Assembly (NCBI RefSeq): GCF_014196305.1
Contig: NZ_JACIDJ010000002.1
Span: 124,001-188,000 of the forward strand
DNA from: Roseococcus suduntuyensis
Lineage (GTDB): Bacteria > Pseudomonadota > Alphaproteobacteria > Acetobacterales > Acetobacteraceae
Direction: 5' to 3'
DNA length: 64,000 nt
Shown: one piece after another, positions 50,281 to 58,489 of the stretch
Numbering within the stretch: position 1 is the stretch's first letter
Layout: every line of letters begins with the position of its first letter
Made by a program: the position numbers and the translations under genes
Notes under the pieces: generated by a model
Seen by the model: only the letters and a program-made list of their open reading frames with translations
Told to the model about the DNA's origin: nothing
Database searches by the model: none

Positions 50281-52376
50281 CGGGTACCGCGCTGACCTTC
50301 GACCTCGCCCCCGTCCTGCCGCTCTGGCTGATCGGGGCGCTGGCCGCACTCGCCCTGCTGGTGCTGGTGCCGGCCTTCTGGCGCGGGGCACGTGGCGTGT
50401 GGTGGCGGGCCGCGGCCTTCGCGCTGTTGATCGCGGCCCTCTCGGGGCCGCGCCTCGTGGAGCAGACGCGCGAGACGCGGCCCGACATCGCCCTGCTGCT
50501 GCTGGACCGTTCGGCCAGCATGGCGGCGGTGCGCGGGCGGCCCGACGCGCTGGAGACCGCGCGCGCCGCAATCGAGGCGCGCATCGCCCGGCTGCGCGAC
50601 GTGGAGCTGCGGGTGGCCGAGATCGAGGAGGGCGGCACCCAGGGCACGCGCGGCTTCGCGGCGCTGGACCGGGCGCTGGCCGATGTGCCCGCGGCCCGGC
50701 TCGCGGGCGTCATCATGCTCTCGGACGGGCAGGTGCACGATGCGCCCACCGAGGCCAACTGGTCGGCCGGTGATGGCGTCCCGGTCCATGTCCTGATGCC
50801 CGGCCGCGCGGGCGAGGTGGACCGCCGAATCCGCCTGATCGAGGCGCCGGGCTTCGGCATCGTGGGCCGCGAGGTGGAACTGCGCCTCATCGTGGAGGAC
50901 CTCGGCGACCCGCGCCCCGAGGGCAGCGCGCGCATCACGCTCCGGCGCGACGGCGAGGCCCCGGTGACGCAGAGCGTGCCCGTGGGGCAGGAGCACCGCA
51001 TCTCGCTGCCCATCGAGCGCGCCGGCCCCTCGGTCATCGACATCATGGCCGAGGCGAGGCCCGATGAGGTGAGCGACGTGAACAACCGCGTCGTCGTCAC
51101 CATCAATGGCGTGCGCGACCGGCTTCGCGTGCTGCTGGTGAGCGGCGAGCCCCATGCCGGCCAGCGCACCTGGCGGCGTCTGCTGAAGGCCGATCCGGGC
51201 GTGGACCTGGTGCATTTCACCATCCTCCGCCCGCCCGAGAAGGATGACCTGACGCCGCTGAACGAGTTGGCGCTGATCGCCTTCCCGGTGCGCGAGCTGT
51301 TCCAGGTGAAGCTGCGCGAATTCGACCTGGTCATCTTCGACCGCTTCGCCAATCGCGGCATCCTGCCGCCCAGCTACATGCGCAACATCGCGGAGTATGT
51401 GCGCCAGGGGGGCGCGCTGCTGCTGTCGGTGGGGCCCGAATATGTGGGCGGCACCAGCCTCGCCAACACGCCCTTGGGCGCGGTGCTGCCGGCGCGGCCG
51501 CTCAGCCCGGCCCAGGCCATCTCGGAGCAGCCCTTCCGCCCACGCGTGACGCCCCCCGGCGCGCGCCATCCCGTGACCGAGGGGCTGACCGGCGCCAACC
51601 CCGACGAGGGCACTGAGGCCGCCTGGGGCCGCTGGTATCGCACCATCCGCACCGAGGCGCGGGCCGGCACCACCGTGATGGAGGGCGCCCAGGGCGCGCC
51701 CCTGCTGGTGCTGGACCGGGTGGGCCAGGGGCGCGTGGCGCTGATGCTGTCGGACCACATCTGGCTCTGGTCGCGCGGCTATGATGGCGGCGGGCCGCAG
51801 CAGGAATTGCTGCGCCGCGTGGCCCATTGGCTGATGCGCGAGCCGGAGCTGGAGGAGGAGGCGCTGACCGCCCGCATCGAGGAAGGCCGCCTCCTGGTCC
51901 AGCGCCGCAGCGTGGAGGGGACGGCGCCGCCCGAGGTGACGATCACCGCCCCGGACGGCACGACCCGCCGCCTCACCCTCTCGGGCGATGCGGGCAGCGG
52001 CCGCGCCATGGGCGAGGCCCCGGCCGACCAGCCCGGGCTGTGGCAGGTCAGTGACGGACGGCGCCAGGCCTTCGCCGCCGCCATGCCCGCCAACCCGCCG
52101 GAATTCGCCGATCTGCGCGCCGAGCCGGCGCTGATGCGGCCCGTGGTCTCGGCCACCGGCGGGGCCGCGCGCTATGTGGGCGGCGGGCCGGCCATTCCGG
52201 ACATCCGCCGGGTGGCGGCCAGTCGGGATGCGGCGGGGTCCGGCTGGATCGGCTTGCGCCAGCGCGAGGACCACACGGTGACGGGCATCGCCGCCATGCC
52301 GCTGCTGCCGCCCTGGCTGGCGCTGGCGCTGTTGCTGGGGGTGGCGGTGATGGGGTGGCGGCGGGAGGCACGGTAG
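50277..52376 (+). CDS. Large membrane protein with VWA-like and glutamine-amidotransferase-like regions
   Basis: A 699-residue protein that starts with two membrane helices (LWLIGALAALALLVLVPAFW; WWRAAAFALLIAALSGPRLV), then a VWA-like domain (DIALLLLDRSASM, VIMLSDGQVHDAP with a partial MIDAS DxSxS), and a class I glutamine-amidotransferase-like segment (EYVRQGGALLLSVGPEYVGG) without an obvious catalytic Cys. One further helix is at the C-terminus. The TTG start sits in the stop codon of the DUF4159 gene. It completes the operon; function unknown. Confidence 0.85.
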   Translation: MTGTALTFDLAPVLPLWLIGALAALALLVLVPAFWRGARGVWWRAAAFALLIAALSGPRLVEQTRETRPDIALLLLDRSASMAAVRGRPDALETARAAIEARIARLRDVELRVAEIEEGGTQGTRGFAALDRALADVPAARLAGVIMLSDGQVHDAPTEANWSAGDGVPVHVLMPGRAGEVDRRIRLIEAPGFGIVGREVELRLIVEDLGDPRPEGSARITLRRDGEAPVTQSVPVGQEHRISLPIERAGPSVIDIMAEARPDEVSDVNNRVVVTINGVRDRLRVLLVSGEPHAGQRTWRRLLKADPGVDLVHFTILRPPEKDDLTPLNELALIAFPVRELFQVKLREFDLVIFDRFANRGILPPSYMRNIAEYVRQGGALLLSVGPEYVGGTSLANTPLGAVLPARPLSPAQAISEQPFRPRVTPPGARHPVTEGLTGANPDEGTEAAWGRWYRTIRTEARAGTTVMEGAQGAPLLVLDRVGQGRVALMLSDHIWLWSRGYDGGGPQQELLRRVAHWLMREPELEEEALTARIEEGRLLVQRRSVEGTAPPEVTITAPDGTTRRLTLSGDAGSGRAMGEAPADQPGLWQVSDGRRQAFAAAMPANPPEFADLRAEPALMRPVVSATGGAARYVGGGPAIPDIRRVAASRDAAGSGWIGLRQREDHTVTGIAAMPLLPPWLALALLLGVAVMGWRREAR

Positions 52377-52624
52377 CGGTGCGGACAGGGCGAATTTTGG
52401 CACCGTATCCTGGAGTTACGCATAGATACGGCCGCACAGCAGCAAGTTGGTGGGAATACAAATACAGGACAAGCTGCACGAGGTGCGTGGTGGTGCCCTT
52501 GCTTTCCTGTTCCCGCCATCAGGTCTATCATGGTGAAGCCATTAATCATTACATTTTTTTCAGTTAACCATCACGAAGTTCGCCAGACCATCCCCGAAAG
52601 TCCGGCGTAAGGAGCTTCCGCTGG
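52377..52624 (+). promoter_or_regulatory. Intergenic leader of the RsbQ-kinase operon
   Basis: A 248-base gap with markedly lower GC than its surroundings. The 5' part has a nested inverted repeat: CCGTATC/GATACGG (52403-52409/52425-52431) inside GTGCGG/CCGCAC (52379-52384/52432-52437), possibly the terminator of the upstream operon. The 3' part contains an AT-rich run (TTAATCATTACATTTTTTTC near 52541-52560), likely part of the promoter for the hydrolase gene. No ORF is supported here. Confidence 0.45.
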
Positions 52625-53470
52625 ATGTCCGTAAAGGAAGACGCGCCGGCAGTATTGGCGCGGCACAATGTCGAACTTGCCGGCACGGGTCGGCCCACCC
52701 TGCTCTTCGCCCATGGCTATGGCTGCGACCATGGCATGTGGCGGCACATCACCTCCCGTTTCAGCCCGCACTACCGGACGGCCACCTTTGACCTCGTGGG
52801 CTGTGGCGGCTCCCAGGCGGCCTATGACGAGGAGCGATATTCCACGCTCAACGGCTATGTGGACGACCTGCTGGACATCCGCGCGGCGCTGGGACCGGAA
52901 CCCGTCGTGCTGGTCGGGCATTCGGTCAGCGCGATGATCGGCGCGCTCGCCGCCATCCGCGCGCCCGCGGCCTTCCACGGCCTGGCCATGGTCGGCCCCT
53001 CGCCCTTCTACATGAAGGACGGCCCCTATGATGGCGGCTTCACGGCCGAGGACATCGAAAGCCTCCTCGCGCTGCTGGAGGTCGACCAGGCCGGCTGGGC
53101 GGCGACCATGTCGCCCCTCATCATGGCCAATGGGGACCAACCGGAATTGGCGGAGGAGCTGGCGGCCAGCGTCTGCCGGATGGACAGCCGCATGGCCCGG
53201 CGCTTCGCGCGCCTCACCTTCAGCACCGACCTGCGCCCGGCCCTGCCCCGCATCCGCGTGCCGGTTCTGGTGCTGCAATGTTCGGAAGACATCATCGCGC
53301 CGGTGCGTGTGGGCGAATATGTCCATCGCCAGGTGCCCGACAGCCGCTACGTGCTGCTGAAGGCAACCGGCCATTGCCCGCATCTGAGCGCGCCCGGCGA
53401 GACCGCGGCGGCCATCCTCGACTTCGTGCGGGGCCTGCCATCCGTGGACGCCCATGCCGGAGCATCCTGA
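52625..53470 (+). CDS. RsbQ-like alpha/beta hydrolase
   Basis: A 281-residue alpha/beta hydrolase of the RsbQ/DAD2/KAI2 group. The probable triad is Ser100 (VGHSVSAM), Asp222 (CSEDIIAP) and His250 (TGHCPHLS); the family marker FDLVGCGGSQ is present. In Bacillus RsbQ works with the PAS-domain phosphatase RsbP, perhaps by making a small ligand for the PAS domain. Here a PAS kinase starts 17 bases inside its 3' end. AAGGAG precedes the ATG. Confidence 0.88.
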   Translation: MSVKEDAPAVLARHNVELAGTGRPTLLFAHGYGCDHGMWRHITSRFSPHYRTATFDLVGCGGSQAAYDEERYSTLNGYVDDLLDIRAALGPEPVVLVGHSVSAMIGALAAIRAPAAFHGLAMVGPSPFYMKDGPYDGGFTAEDIESLLALLEVDQAGWAATMSPLIMANGDQPELAEELAASVCRMDSRMARRFARLTFSTDLRPALPRIRVPVLVLQCSEDIIAPVRVGEYVHRQVPDSRYVLLKATGHCPHLSAPGETAAAILDFVRGLPSVDAHAGAS

Positions 53471-54635
53471 ATTCACCGAGAGCAGCGAAGAACTCTACGA
53501 GGACGCGCCCTGCGGCTACGTCTCCTATCGCGAGGCCGATGGCGTGATCGTCCGGATCAACCGGACCCTGGCGGATTGGCTGGGGGTGACGCCGGAGGCG
53601 GTGGTCGGGACGCGGCGCTTCCAGGACCTGCTCACCCTGCCCGCGCGCATGCTGCACGAGGCGCGGCACAAGGTGATGCTGCGGCTGAGCGGCCAGGCGG
53701 GCGGCATCGCGCTCGAGATGCTGCGCGCCGACGGAACCCGCCTGCCGGTGCTGGTGACCTCGCGGCTGAAACGGGACGCGCGGGGTGGCGCGCCCTGGGT
53801 GCGGACCAGCGTCTTCGACGCGACGACCTATCAGCGCTATGAGCGGGAGTTGTGGACGGCGCGCGAGGAGGCGGAGCAGGCGGCGGCCGAGGCACGCCGC
53901 GCGCGAGCCCTGGCCGATGCCGCCAGCGAGGCGAAGTCCCGCTTCCTTTCGGCGATGAACCATGAATTCCGCAGCCCCATCCATGTGATCATCGGCTATG
54001 CGGAGTTGCTGACCACGCCGGGCCTGGTACCCAATGAGGACATGCGCGCCGAATACCTGGCGGAAGTGAGCGGGGCCGCGCGGCATCTGGTCTGGCTGCT
54101 GGAGGATGCGACACGCTATGGCGGGCTCGATGCGCTGGGGCGCGCGCCCGTGCTTCGCACCCGGCGGCTGCGGGAACTTGTCCAGGGCGGCGTGGGCATC
54201 GCCAGCGAGGTGCTGGGCGGCCGTGCCGTGACGCTGCGCCTGTCCGATGGGCCGGAAGACCCCATGGTGACCGCCAACGAGGCCGCGGCCGAGGCGGTGG
54301 GCGGCGTCATCCGCGACATCGCGCAGCGCGCCGTGGCGGAGACGACGCTGCTGGTCGGGATCGAGGCGCATGATGGCGGCGGGACGATCACCTTCGGGGG
54401 CAGCGCGCTGTCGCAATCGGAACAGGCGCTGCATGCCCTGCTCGCGCCACTGGAGGCGCCGGAAGTGCTGCATCGCGGCCTGGAGGGCGCGGGCCTCGGC
54501 ATGGCCTTTGCCGAGCGGGTGCTGCGGCTTGCCGGCGGCTCGATACGGCTGCGCGCCGAGCCGGCGGGCGAGAGCGTGATCTGCCTGCACTTTGCCGCGC
54601 CCGACCTGCCCGCGGAGGAAATGCTCCTTTCGTAG
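53454..54635 (+). CDS. PAS-domain sensor histidine kinase (RsbQ partner)
   Basis: A 393-residue soluble protein: PAS domain at residues 14-125 (LYEDAPCGYVSYREADG, RRFQDLLTLPARMLHEARH), coiled coil 126-160, HisKA with phospho-acceptor His170 (SAMNHEFRSPIHVIIGYAELL) and a C-terminal ATPase-like domain. The G2 box GAGLGMAFAERV is clear, but the N-box Asn and the DxGxG box are not recognisable, so catalysis may be reduced or lost. No response regulator is adjacent. The PAS resembles those next to RsbQ proteins; the input is probably the hydrolase product. Confidence 0.85.
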   Translation: MPEHPEFTESSEELYEDAPCGYVSYREADGVIVRINRTLADWLGVTPEAVVGTRRFQDLLTLPARMLHEARHKVMLRLSGQAGGIALEMLRADGTRLPVLVTSRLKRDARGGAPWVRTSVFDATTYQRYERELWTAREEAEQAAAEARRARALADAASEAKSRFLSAMNHEFRSPIHVIIGYAELLTTPGLVPNEDMRAEYLAEVSGAARHLVWLLEDATRYGGLDALGRAPVLRTRRLRELVQGGVGIASEVLGGRAVTLRLSDGPEDPMVTANEAAAEAVGGVIRDIAQRAVAETTLLVGIEAHDGGGTITFGGSALSQSEQALHALLAPLEAPEVLHRGLEGAGLGMAFAERVLRLAGGSIRLRAEPAGESVICLHFAAPDLPAEEMLLS

Positions 54636-54647
54636 AGGGCTGAGAGC

Positions 54648-56189
54648 CTATTCCCCCACAAGCCTCGCCCGTAGCAACGACTTCGGCACCTTCCCATAGG
54701 CGGATTTCGGCAATTCCTCCCAGAAGACGAAGCGGTGCGGATGCTTGTAGCGCGCCAGCAGGGGCGCGAGATGGGCCAGCAACGCCGCCGGGTCGGGTGC
54801 CGCGCCGCGCGGCACCACGCAGGCCACGCCCACCTCGCCCCATTTCGCGTCGGGCACGCCCACCACGGCGCATTCCAGCACATCGGGGTGGGTCAGCAGC
54901 GCCTCCTCCACCTCGCGCGGATAGACGTTGGATCCGCCCGAGATGAACATGTCGGACGCCCGGCCGGTGATGAAAAGGAAGCCCTGGGCGTCGAGGTGCC
55001 CCAGGTCGCCGGTGTGGAACCAGCCATCAAGGAAGGCCGCCGCGTTGGCCTCTGGGTTGTCGTGATAGCCCGCGAAAACGGCGGGGCCGCGCACGCAGAT
55101 CTCGCCCGTCCCGCCCGGCGGCAGGCGCCACCCTTGGGCGTTCACGACCGCGAGGTCCATCCCCGTGCGCGGCACGCCACAGCTTCCCGCGCGCGGGTCG
55201 GCATCATCGAGGCTGTGCTGGTCCGGGCGCAGCACGGTGATGTTGCCCGTCACCTCGCCCATGCCGAAATACTGCACGAGGCAGGGGCCCAGCCGCTCCA
55301 GAGCGCGCTTCTGGTCGGCGCGATACATGGGTGCACCCGCGTAGATGACGTGGCGCAGCGCGTGCGGCGCCGCGTCCGGGTGTGCGGCCAGCATGTTCAG
55401 GATGGTGGGCACGGTGAACATGTTGGTGACGCGGTGTTCCGCGATGAGCCGCCAGGCCTCGCCCGCGTCCATCCGCTCGCCGGGCAGCAGGATGGAACAG
55501 GCGCCGCGAGCCACCTGCGCCAGCGCATGGATGCCCGCGCCATGGCTCAGTGGCGCCACCACCAGCGAGACATCCCGCTCGGTCAGGCCGGGCATCAGGT
55601 CGGCCAGGTGGTTGTTCACCACGAAGCCCATCTGCCCATGGGTCAACACCGCGGCCTTTGGCCTTCCGGTGGTGCCCGAGGTGAAGAAGAACCAGGCGGG
55701 ATGGCCAGCGTCCACATCGGCCTCATGGTCGGCGGCCGGGCGTGGGGTGGCGGCGATCAGCGCCTCCACCTCGTGCTCATCCGCCCGCGCATCGCCCACG
55801 GCCAGCACCAGGCGGCAGGCGGGGCTGGCTTCGCGCACCGCATCGGCATGTGCCGCGAAGCCGTGGTCCCGCAGCATGGCCACCGCGCCCGAAGCGGCAC
55901 CGAGATAGGCGGCCTCGGCCGGCGTCAGGCGGACATTGGTGGGGACGAAGACGGCGCCGGCCTTCCAGCAGGCCCAGACCGTCTCGAACATCACGTTGGA
56001 ATTGCGCGAATGGACCAGCACGCGGTCGCCGGGTGCCACGCCAAGGCCGCGCAGGGCGGCTGCCAGGCGATCCACGCGCCCGTCCATTTCCGCCCAGGAC
56101 CAGACTTGGTCACGCCAACGCAGCGCGGGTGCGGCCGGCAGACGCCGCGCCGTCCAGGTCAGCAGCCGCCCCAGATTGGCCGCGAGCAT
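54648..56189 (-). CDS. AMP-dependent acyl-CoA synthetase/ligase
   Basis: A 513-residue ANL-superfamily ligase: FFTSGTTGRPKAAVL, QYFGMGEVTGN, hinge TGRASDMFISGGSNVYP and the terminal SAYGKVPKSLLR with the catalytic Lys. It is distinct from the ligase at 3389. Start: ATG 56189 shares one base with the SDR stop (TGATG); GTG 56192 is an alternative. Second gene of a two-gene operon with an SDR, suggesting acyl or aromatic acid metabolism. Substrate unknown. Confidence 0.88.
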   Translation of the reverse strand: MLAANLGRLLTWTARRLPAAPALRWRDQVWSWAEMDGRVDRLAAALRGLGVAPGDRVLVHSRNSNVMFETVWACWKAGAVFVPTNVRLTPAEAAYLGAASGAVAMLRDHGFAAHADAVREASPACRLVLAVGDARADEHEVEALIAATPRPAADHEADVDAGHPAWFFFTSGTTGRPKAAVLTHGQMGFVVNNHLADLMPGLTERDVSLVVAPLSHGAGIHALAQVARGACSILLPGERMDAGEAWRLIAEHRVTNMFTVPTILNMLAAHPDAAPHALRHVIYAGAPMYRADQKRALERLGPCLVQYFGMGEVTGNITVLRPDQHSLDDADPRAGSCGVPRTGMDLAVVNAQGWRLPPGGTGEICVRGPAVFAGYHDNPEANAAAFLDGWFHTGDLGHLDAQGFLFITGRASDMFISGGSNVYPREVEEALLTHPDVLECAVVGVPDAKWGEVGVACVVPRGAAPDPAALLAHLAPLLARYKHPHRFVFWEELPKSAYGKVPKSLLRARLVGE

Positions 56190-56878
56190 CACGGCATCAG
56201 CCCCGCCGTGGAGAAGCCCCCATCCACCGCGATGGCCTGGCCCGTGACATAGCCGCTGCGCGCGGGGTCGAGCAGGAAGAGGGCCATCTGCGCGATCTCG
56301 CCTGGTTCGGCATAGCGGCGCAGCGGCACACGGGCGTGCCAGGCCGCTCGGGTCGCAGCGTCGTGCAGTTCGCGCACCATGGGCGTCTCGACGGGGCCGG
56401 GGCAGATGGCGTTCACCCGGATGCCGCGTGGGGCCAGGTCCACCGCCATGGCGGCCGCCATGTTGATGACGGCGGCCTTGGAGGCCGAATAGGCCACGCG
56501 GTCCGCCATGCCGACCAACCCCGAGACCGAGGCGATGAAGACGATGGAGCCCCCCTTCTCCATCCGCCGCGCCGCCGCCTGGGCCGCAAGGAAGCTGCCC
56601 GTGACGTTCACCTCCAACACGCGCCGGAAGCTTGCGGGGGCTGCCGTTAGGCTTGGCGTATTGGCCGAGATGCCGGCGGCGCAGACGAGGCCCGTGAGCC
56701 CCGCGAGCCCTTCCATCCAGGCGGCGACCGCGGCGTCATCGGTCACGTCCAGGCGGGTTGCCCTCGCGCCTGCGTTCAGGTCGGCCACGGCGGACTGACC
56801 GCCCGCTTCCCGCACCGCCTCCGCCACCGCCGCCCCGATGCCCGAGGCGCCACCCGTCACCGCGACCAGACCCGCCAT
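56189..56878 (-). CDS. SDR-family oxidoreductase
   Basis: A 229-residue short-chain dehydrogenase: TGGASGIGAAV, CAAGISAN, catalytic Tyr-Lys in YSASKAAV, NAICPGPVETPM. ATG 56878 is chosen because AAGGGATGG lies ahead; ATG 56899 would also work. It is the first gene of the operon with the CoA ligase and divergent from the TRAP transporter, with a 106-base shared upstream region. Confidence 0.87.
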   Translation of the reverse strand: MAGLVAVTGGASGIGAAVAEAVREAGGQSAVADLNAGARATRLDVTDDAAVAAWMEGLAGLTGLVCAAGISANTPSLTAAPASFRRVLEVNVTGSFLAAQAAARRMEKGGSIVFIASVSGLVGMADRVAYSASKAAVINMAAAMAVDLAPRGIRVNAICPGPVETPMVRELHDAATRAAWHARVPLRRYAEPGEIAQMALFLLDPARSGYVTGQAIAVDGGFSTAGLMP

Positions 56879-56984
56879 GATCCATCCCTTCCCATACATG
56901 GGCGCTTGCCGGGCGCCCTTGGGTTCATCATTCTGCGGGGACACAGACGGCGCAAGCCGCACTCGTCCTGGAGGGACCGCCCGA

Positions 56985-58010
56985 ATGACCACACGTCGCA
57001 GCCTGCTGCTGGCCTCGGCCGGCTTGGCCGCCCCCGCCATCGCCACGGCGCAGACCTACCGGCCCGAATATAAGCTCTCGGTGGTGGGCAACCGGCCCAT
57101 CCCCTTCGCCGAGGGCGCCTTCCAGTGGGCCGAACTGGTGACGCAGCGCAGCGGCGGGCGCATCAATGTCCGCGTCTATCCCGGCAGCCAGCTCGTGGGC
57201 GGGGACCAGACGCGCGAATTGCTGGCCATGCGCCAGGGCGTGATCGACATGTGCGTGTTCAGCACCATCAACATCGCCCCCCAGGTGCGCGAGGCGGGCG
57301 TCTTCCAGCTTCCCTTCCTGATGCCCGACCACCGCGCCTTCGACGCGCTGATCAATGGCGAGGTGGGCCGCGACATCATGCAGGTGATGGATGGGCGCGA
57401 CGTGGTGGGCCTGGCTTTCGGCGAGAACGGCTTCCGCGAGATCAGCAATTCGCGCCGCGCCATCCGCACGCCGGCCGATCTGCGCGGTTTGAAGATCCGC
57501 TTCGCCGCCGGCGCCATCTTCAACGACATCTTCACAGGGATGGGCGCCAACCCGCTGCAGATGTCCTTCGCGGACCTCCAGCCCGCGCTGAGTTCCGGCG
57601 CGGTGGATGGGCAGGAGAACCCGGTCAACCTCTTCCTCGCCTTCCGCATGGACACGCTGGCGCAGCGCCACATGACCATCTGGAACTACGTGAACGACGC
57701 GCTGATCTTCGGCGTCTCCAAATCCGTCTGGAACAGCTTCAACGCCGAGGATCAGGCGCTGTTGCGCGACTGCGCGCGGGAGGCGGCGGCGAACAACATC
57801 CGCCTGGCGCGCGCGGGCTTGGGCATTCCGGGCACGGATGACGCCGCACTCCAGGAGTTGCGCCGCCGCAACGTGGAGGTGACGGTGCTGAGCGCGGAGG
57901 AGAAGCGCGCCTTCGCCCAGGCGCTGCGGCCTGTGCATGAGCGCTGGGCCAGCCGCATCGGCACCGGGCTGGTGCAGAAGGCCGAGGCCGCCATCCGCGC
58001 GCTGTCCTGA
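56985..58010 (+). CDS. dctP: TRAP transporter solute-binding protein DctP
   Basis: A 341-residue periplasmic receptor with a signal (MTTRRSLLLASAGLAAPAIATAQ), the DctP ligand Arg segment LRGLKIRFAAG and SFADLQPALSSGAVDGQENP. It binds a carboxylate or related organic acid and hands it to DctQM. A strong GGAGGGACC precedes the ATG. The downstream lactate-oxidase-like and CoA-ligase genes suggest a hydroxy or short-chain acid. Confidence 0.9.
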   Translation: MTTRRSLLLASAGLAAPAIATAQTYRPEYKLSVVGNRPIPFAEGAFQWAELVTQRSGGRINVRVYPGSQLVGGDQTRELLAMRQGVIDMCVFSTINIAPQVREAGVFQLPFLMPDHRAFDALINGEVGRDIMQVMDGRDVVGLAFGENGFREISNSRRAIRTPADLRGLKIRFAAGAIFNDIFTGMGANPLQMSFADLQPALSSGAVDGQENPVNLFLAFRMDTLAQRHMTIWNYVNDALIFGVSKSVWNSFNAEDQALLRDCAREAAANNIRLARAGLGIPGTDDAALQELRRRNVEVTVLSAEEKRAFAQALRPVHERWASRIGTGLVQKAEAAIRALS

Positions 58011-58489
58011 TGGAGGAACCGCGCACCCGCCTGCCGCTCTCGCTGGAGCGGGTGCTGCTGGCGGCGGGCATGGGGGCCATGGCGCTGATCACGCTGGCCA
58101 ATGTGGTCACGCGCTATCTGACCGACGTCTCGCTCGCCTTCACCGAGGAATATTCGGTGGCGCTGATCGTGATCGTGGCACTGGTGGGCACGGCGCTGGC
58201 CACCGCCACCGGCCGGCACATCCGCATTGACTGGCTGACGGGCAAGCTCTCGCCGCGCGGACAGCGCTGGGCCGAGGTCACGGGCATGGCGCTGCTGTTC
58301 TTCTGCTTCGCGCTGCTCGCCTGGTATGGCGGGCTGATGGCCTGGGACGAGTATCGCTTCGAGGCGCTCTCGCCCGGGCTCGGACATCCGCAATGGCTGT
58401 ATTCGGTGTGGCTGCCGCTGCTGTCGCTGCTGGTGATGGGGCGCGCGGCCGGGCGCATCTGGCGGCTGCTGCGGGGTGAGGCGGCGTGA
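58010..58489 (+). CDS. dctQ: TRAP transporter small permease DctQ
   Basis: A 159-residue membrane protein with four helices (LLAAGMGAMALITLANVVTR; ALIVIVALVGTALATATG; ALLFFCFALLAWYGGLMAW; WLPLLSLLVMGRAAG) and the HIRIDWLTGKLS loop typical of DctQ. The ATG shares one base with the dctP stop (TGATG), and dctM overlaps its 3' end by four bases. Confidence 0.88.
   Translation: MEEPRTRLPLSLERVLLAAGMGAMALITLANVVTRYLTDVSLAFTEEYSVALIVIVALVGTALATATGRHIRIDWLTGKLSPRGQRWAEVTGMALLFFCFALLAWYGGLMAWDEYRFEALSPGLGHPQWLYSVWLPLLSLLVMGRAAGRIWRLLRGEAA

Noticed and set aside
52403-52431. CCGTATC/GATACGG as a classical intrinsic terminator
   Set aside because: Loop is 15 bases and no T tract follows; kept only as part of the intergenic description.
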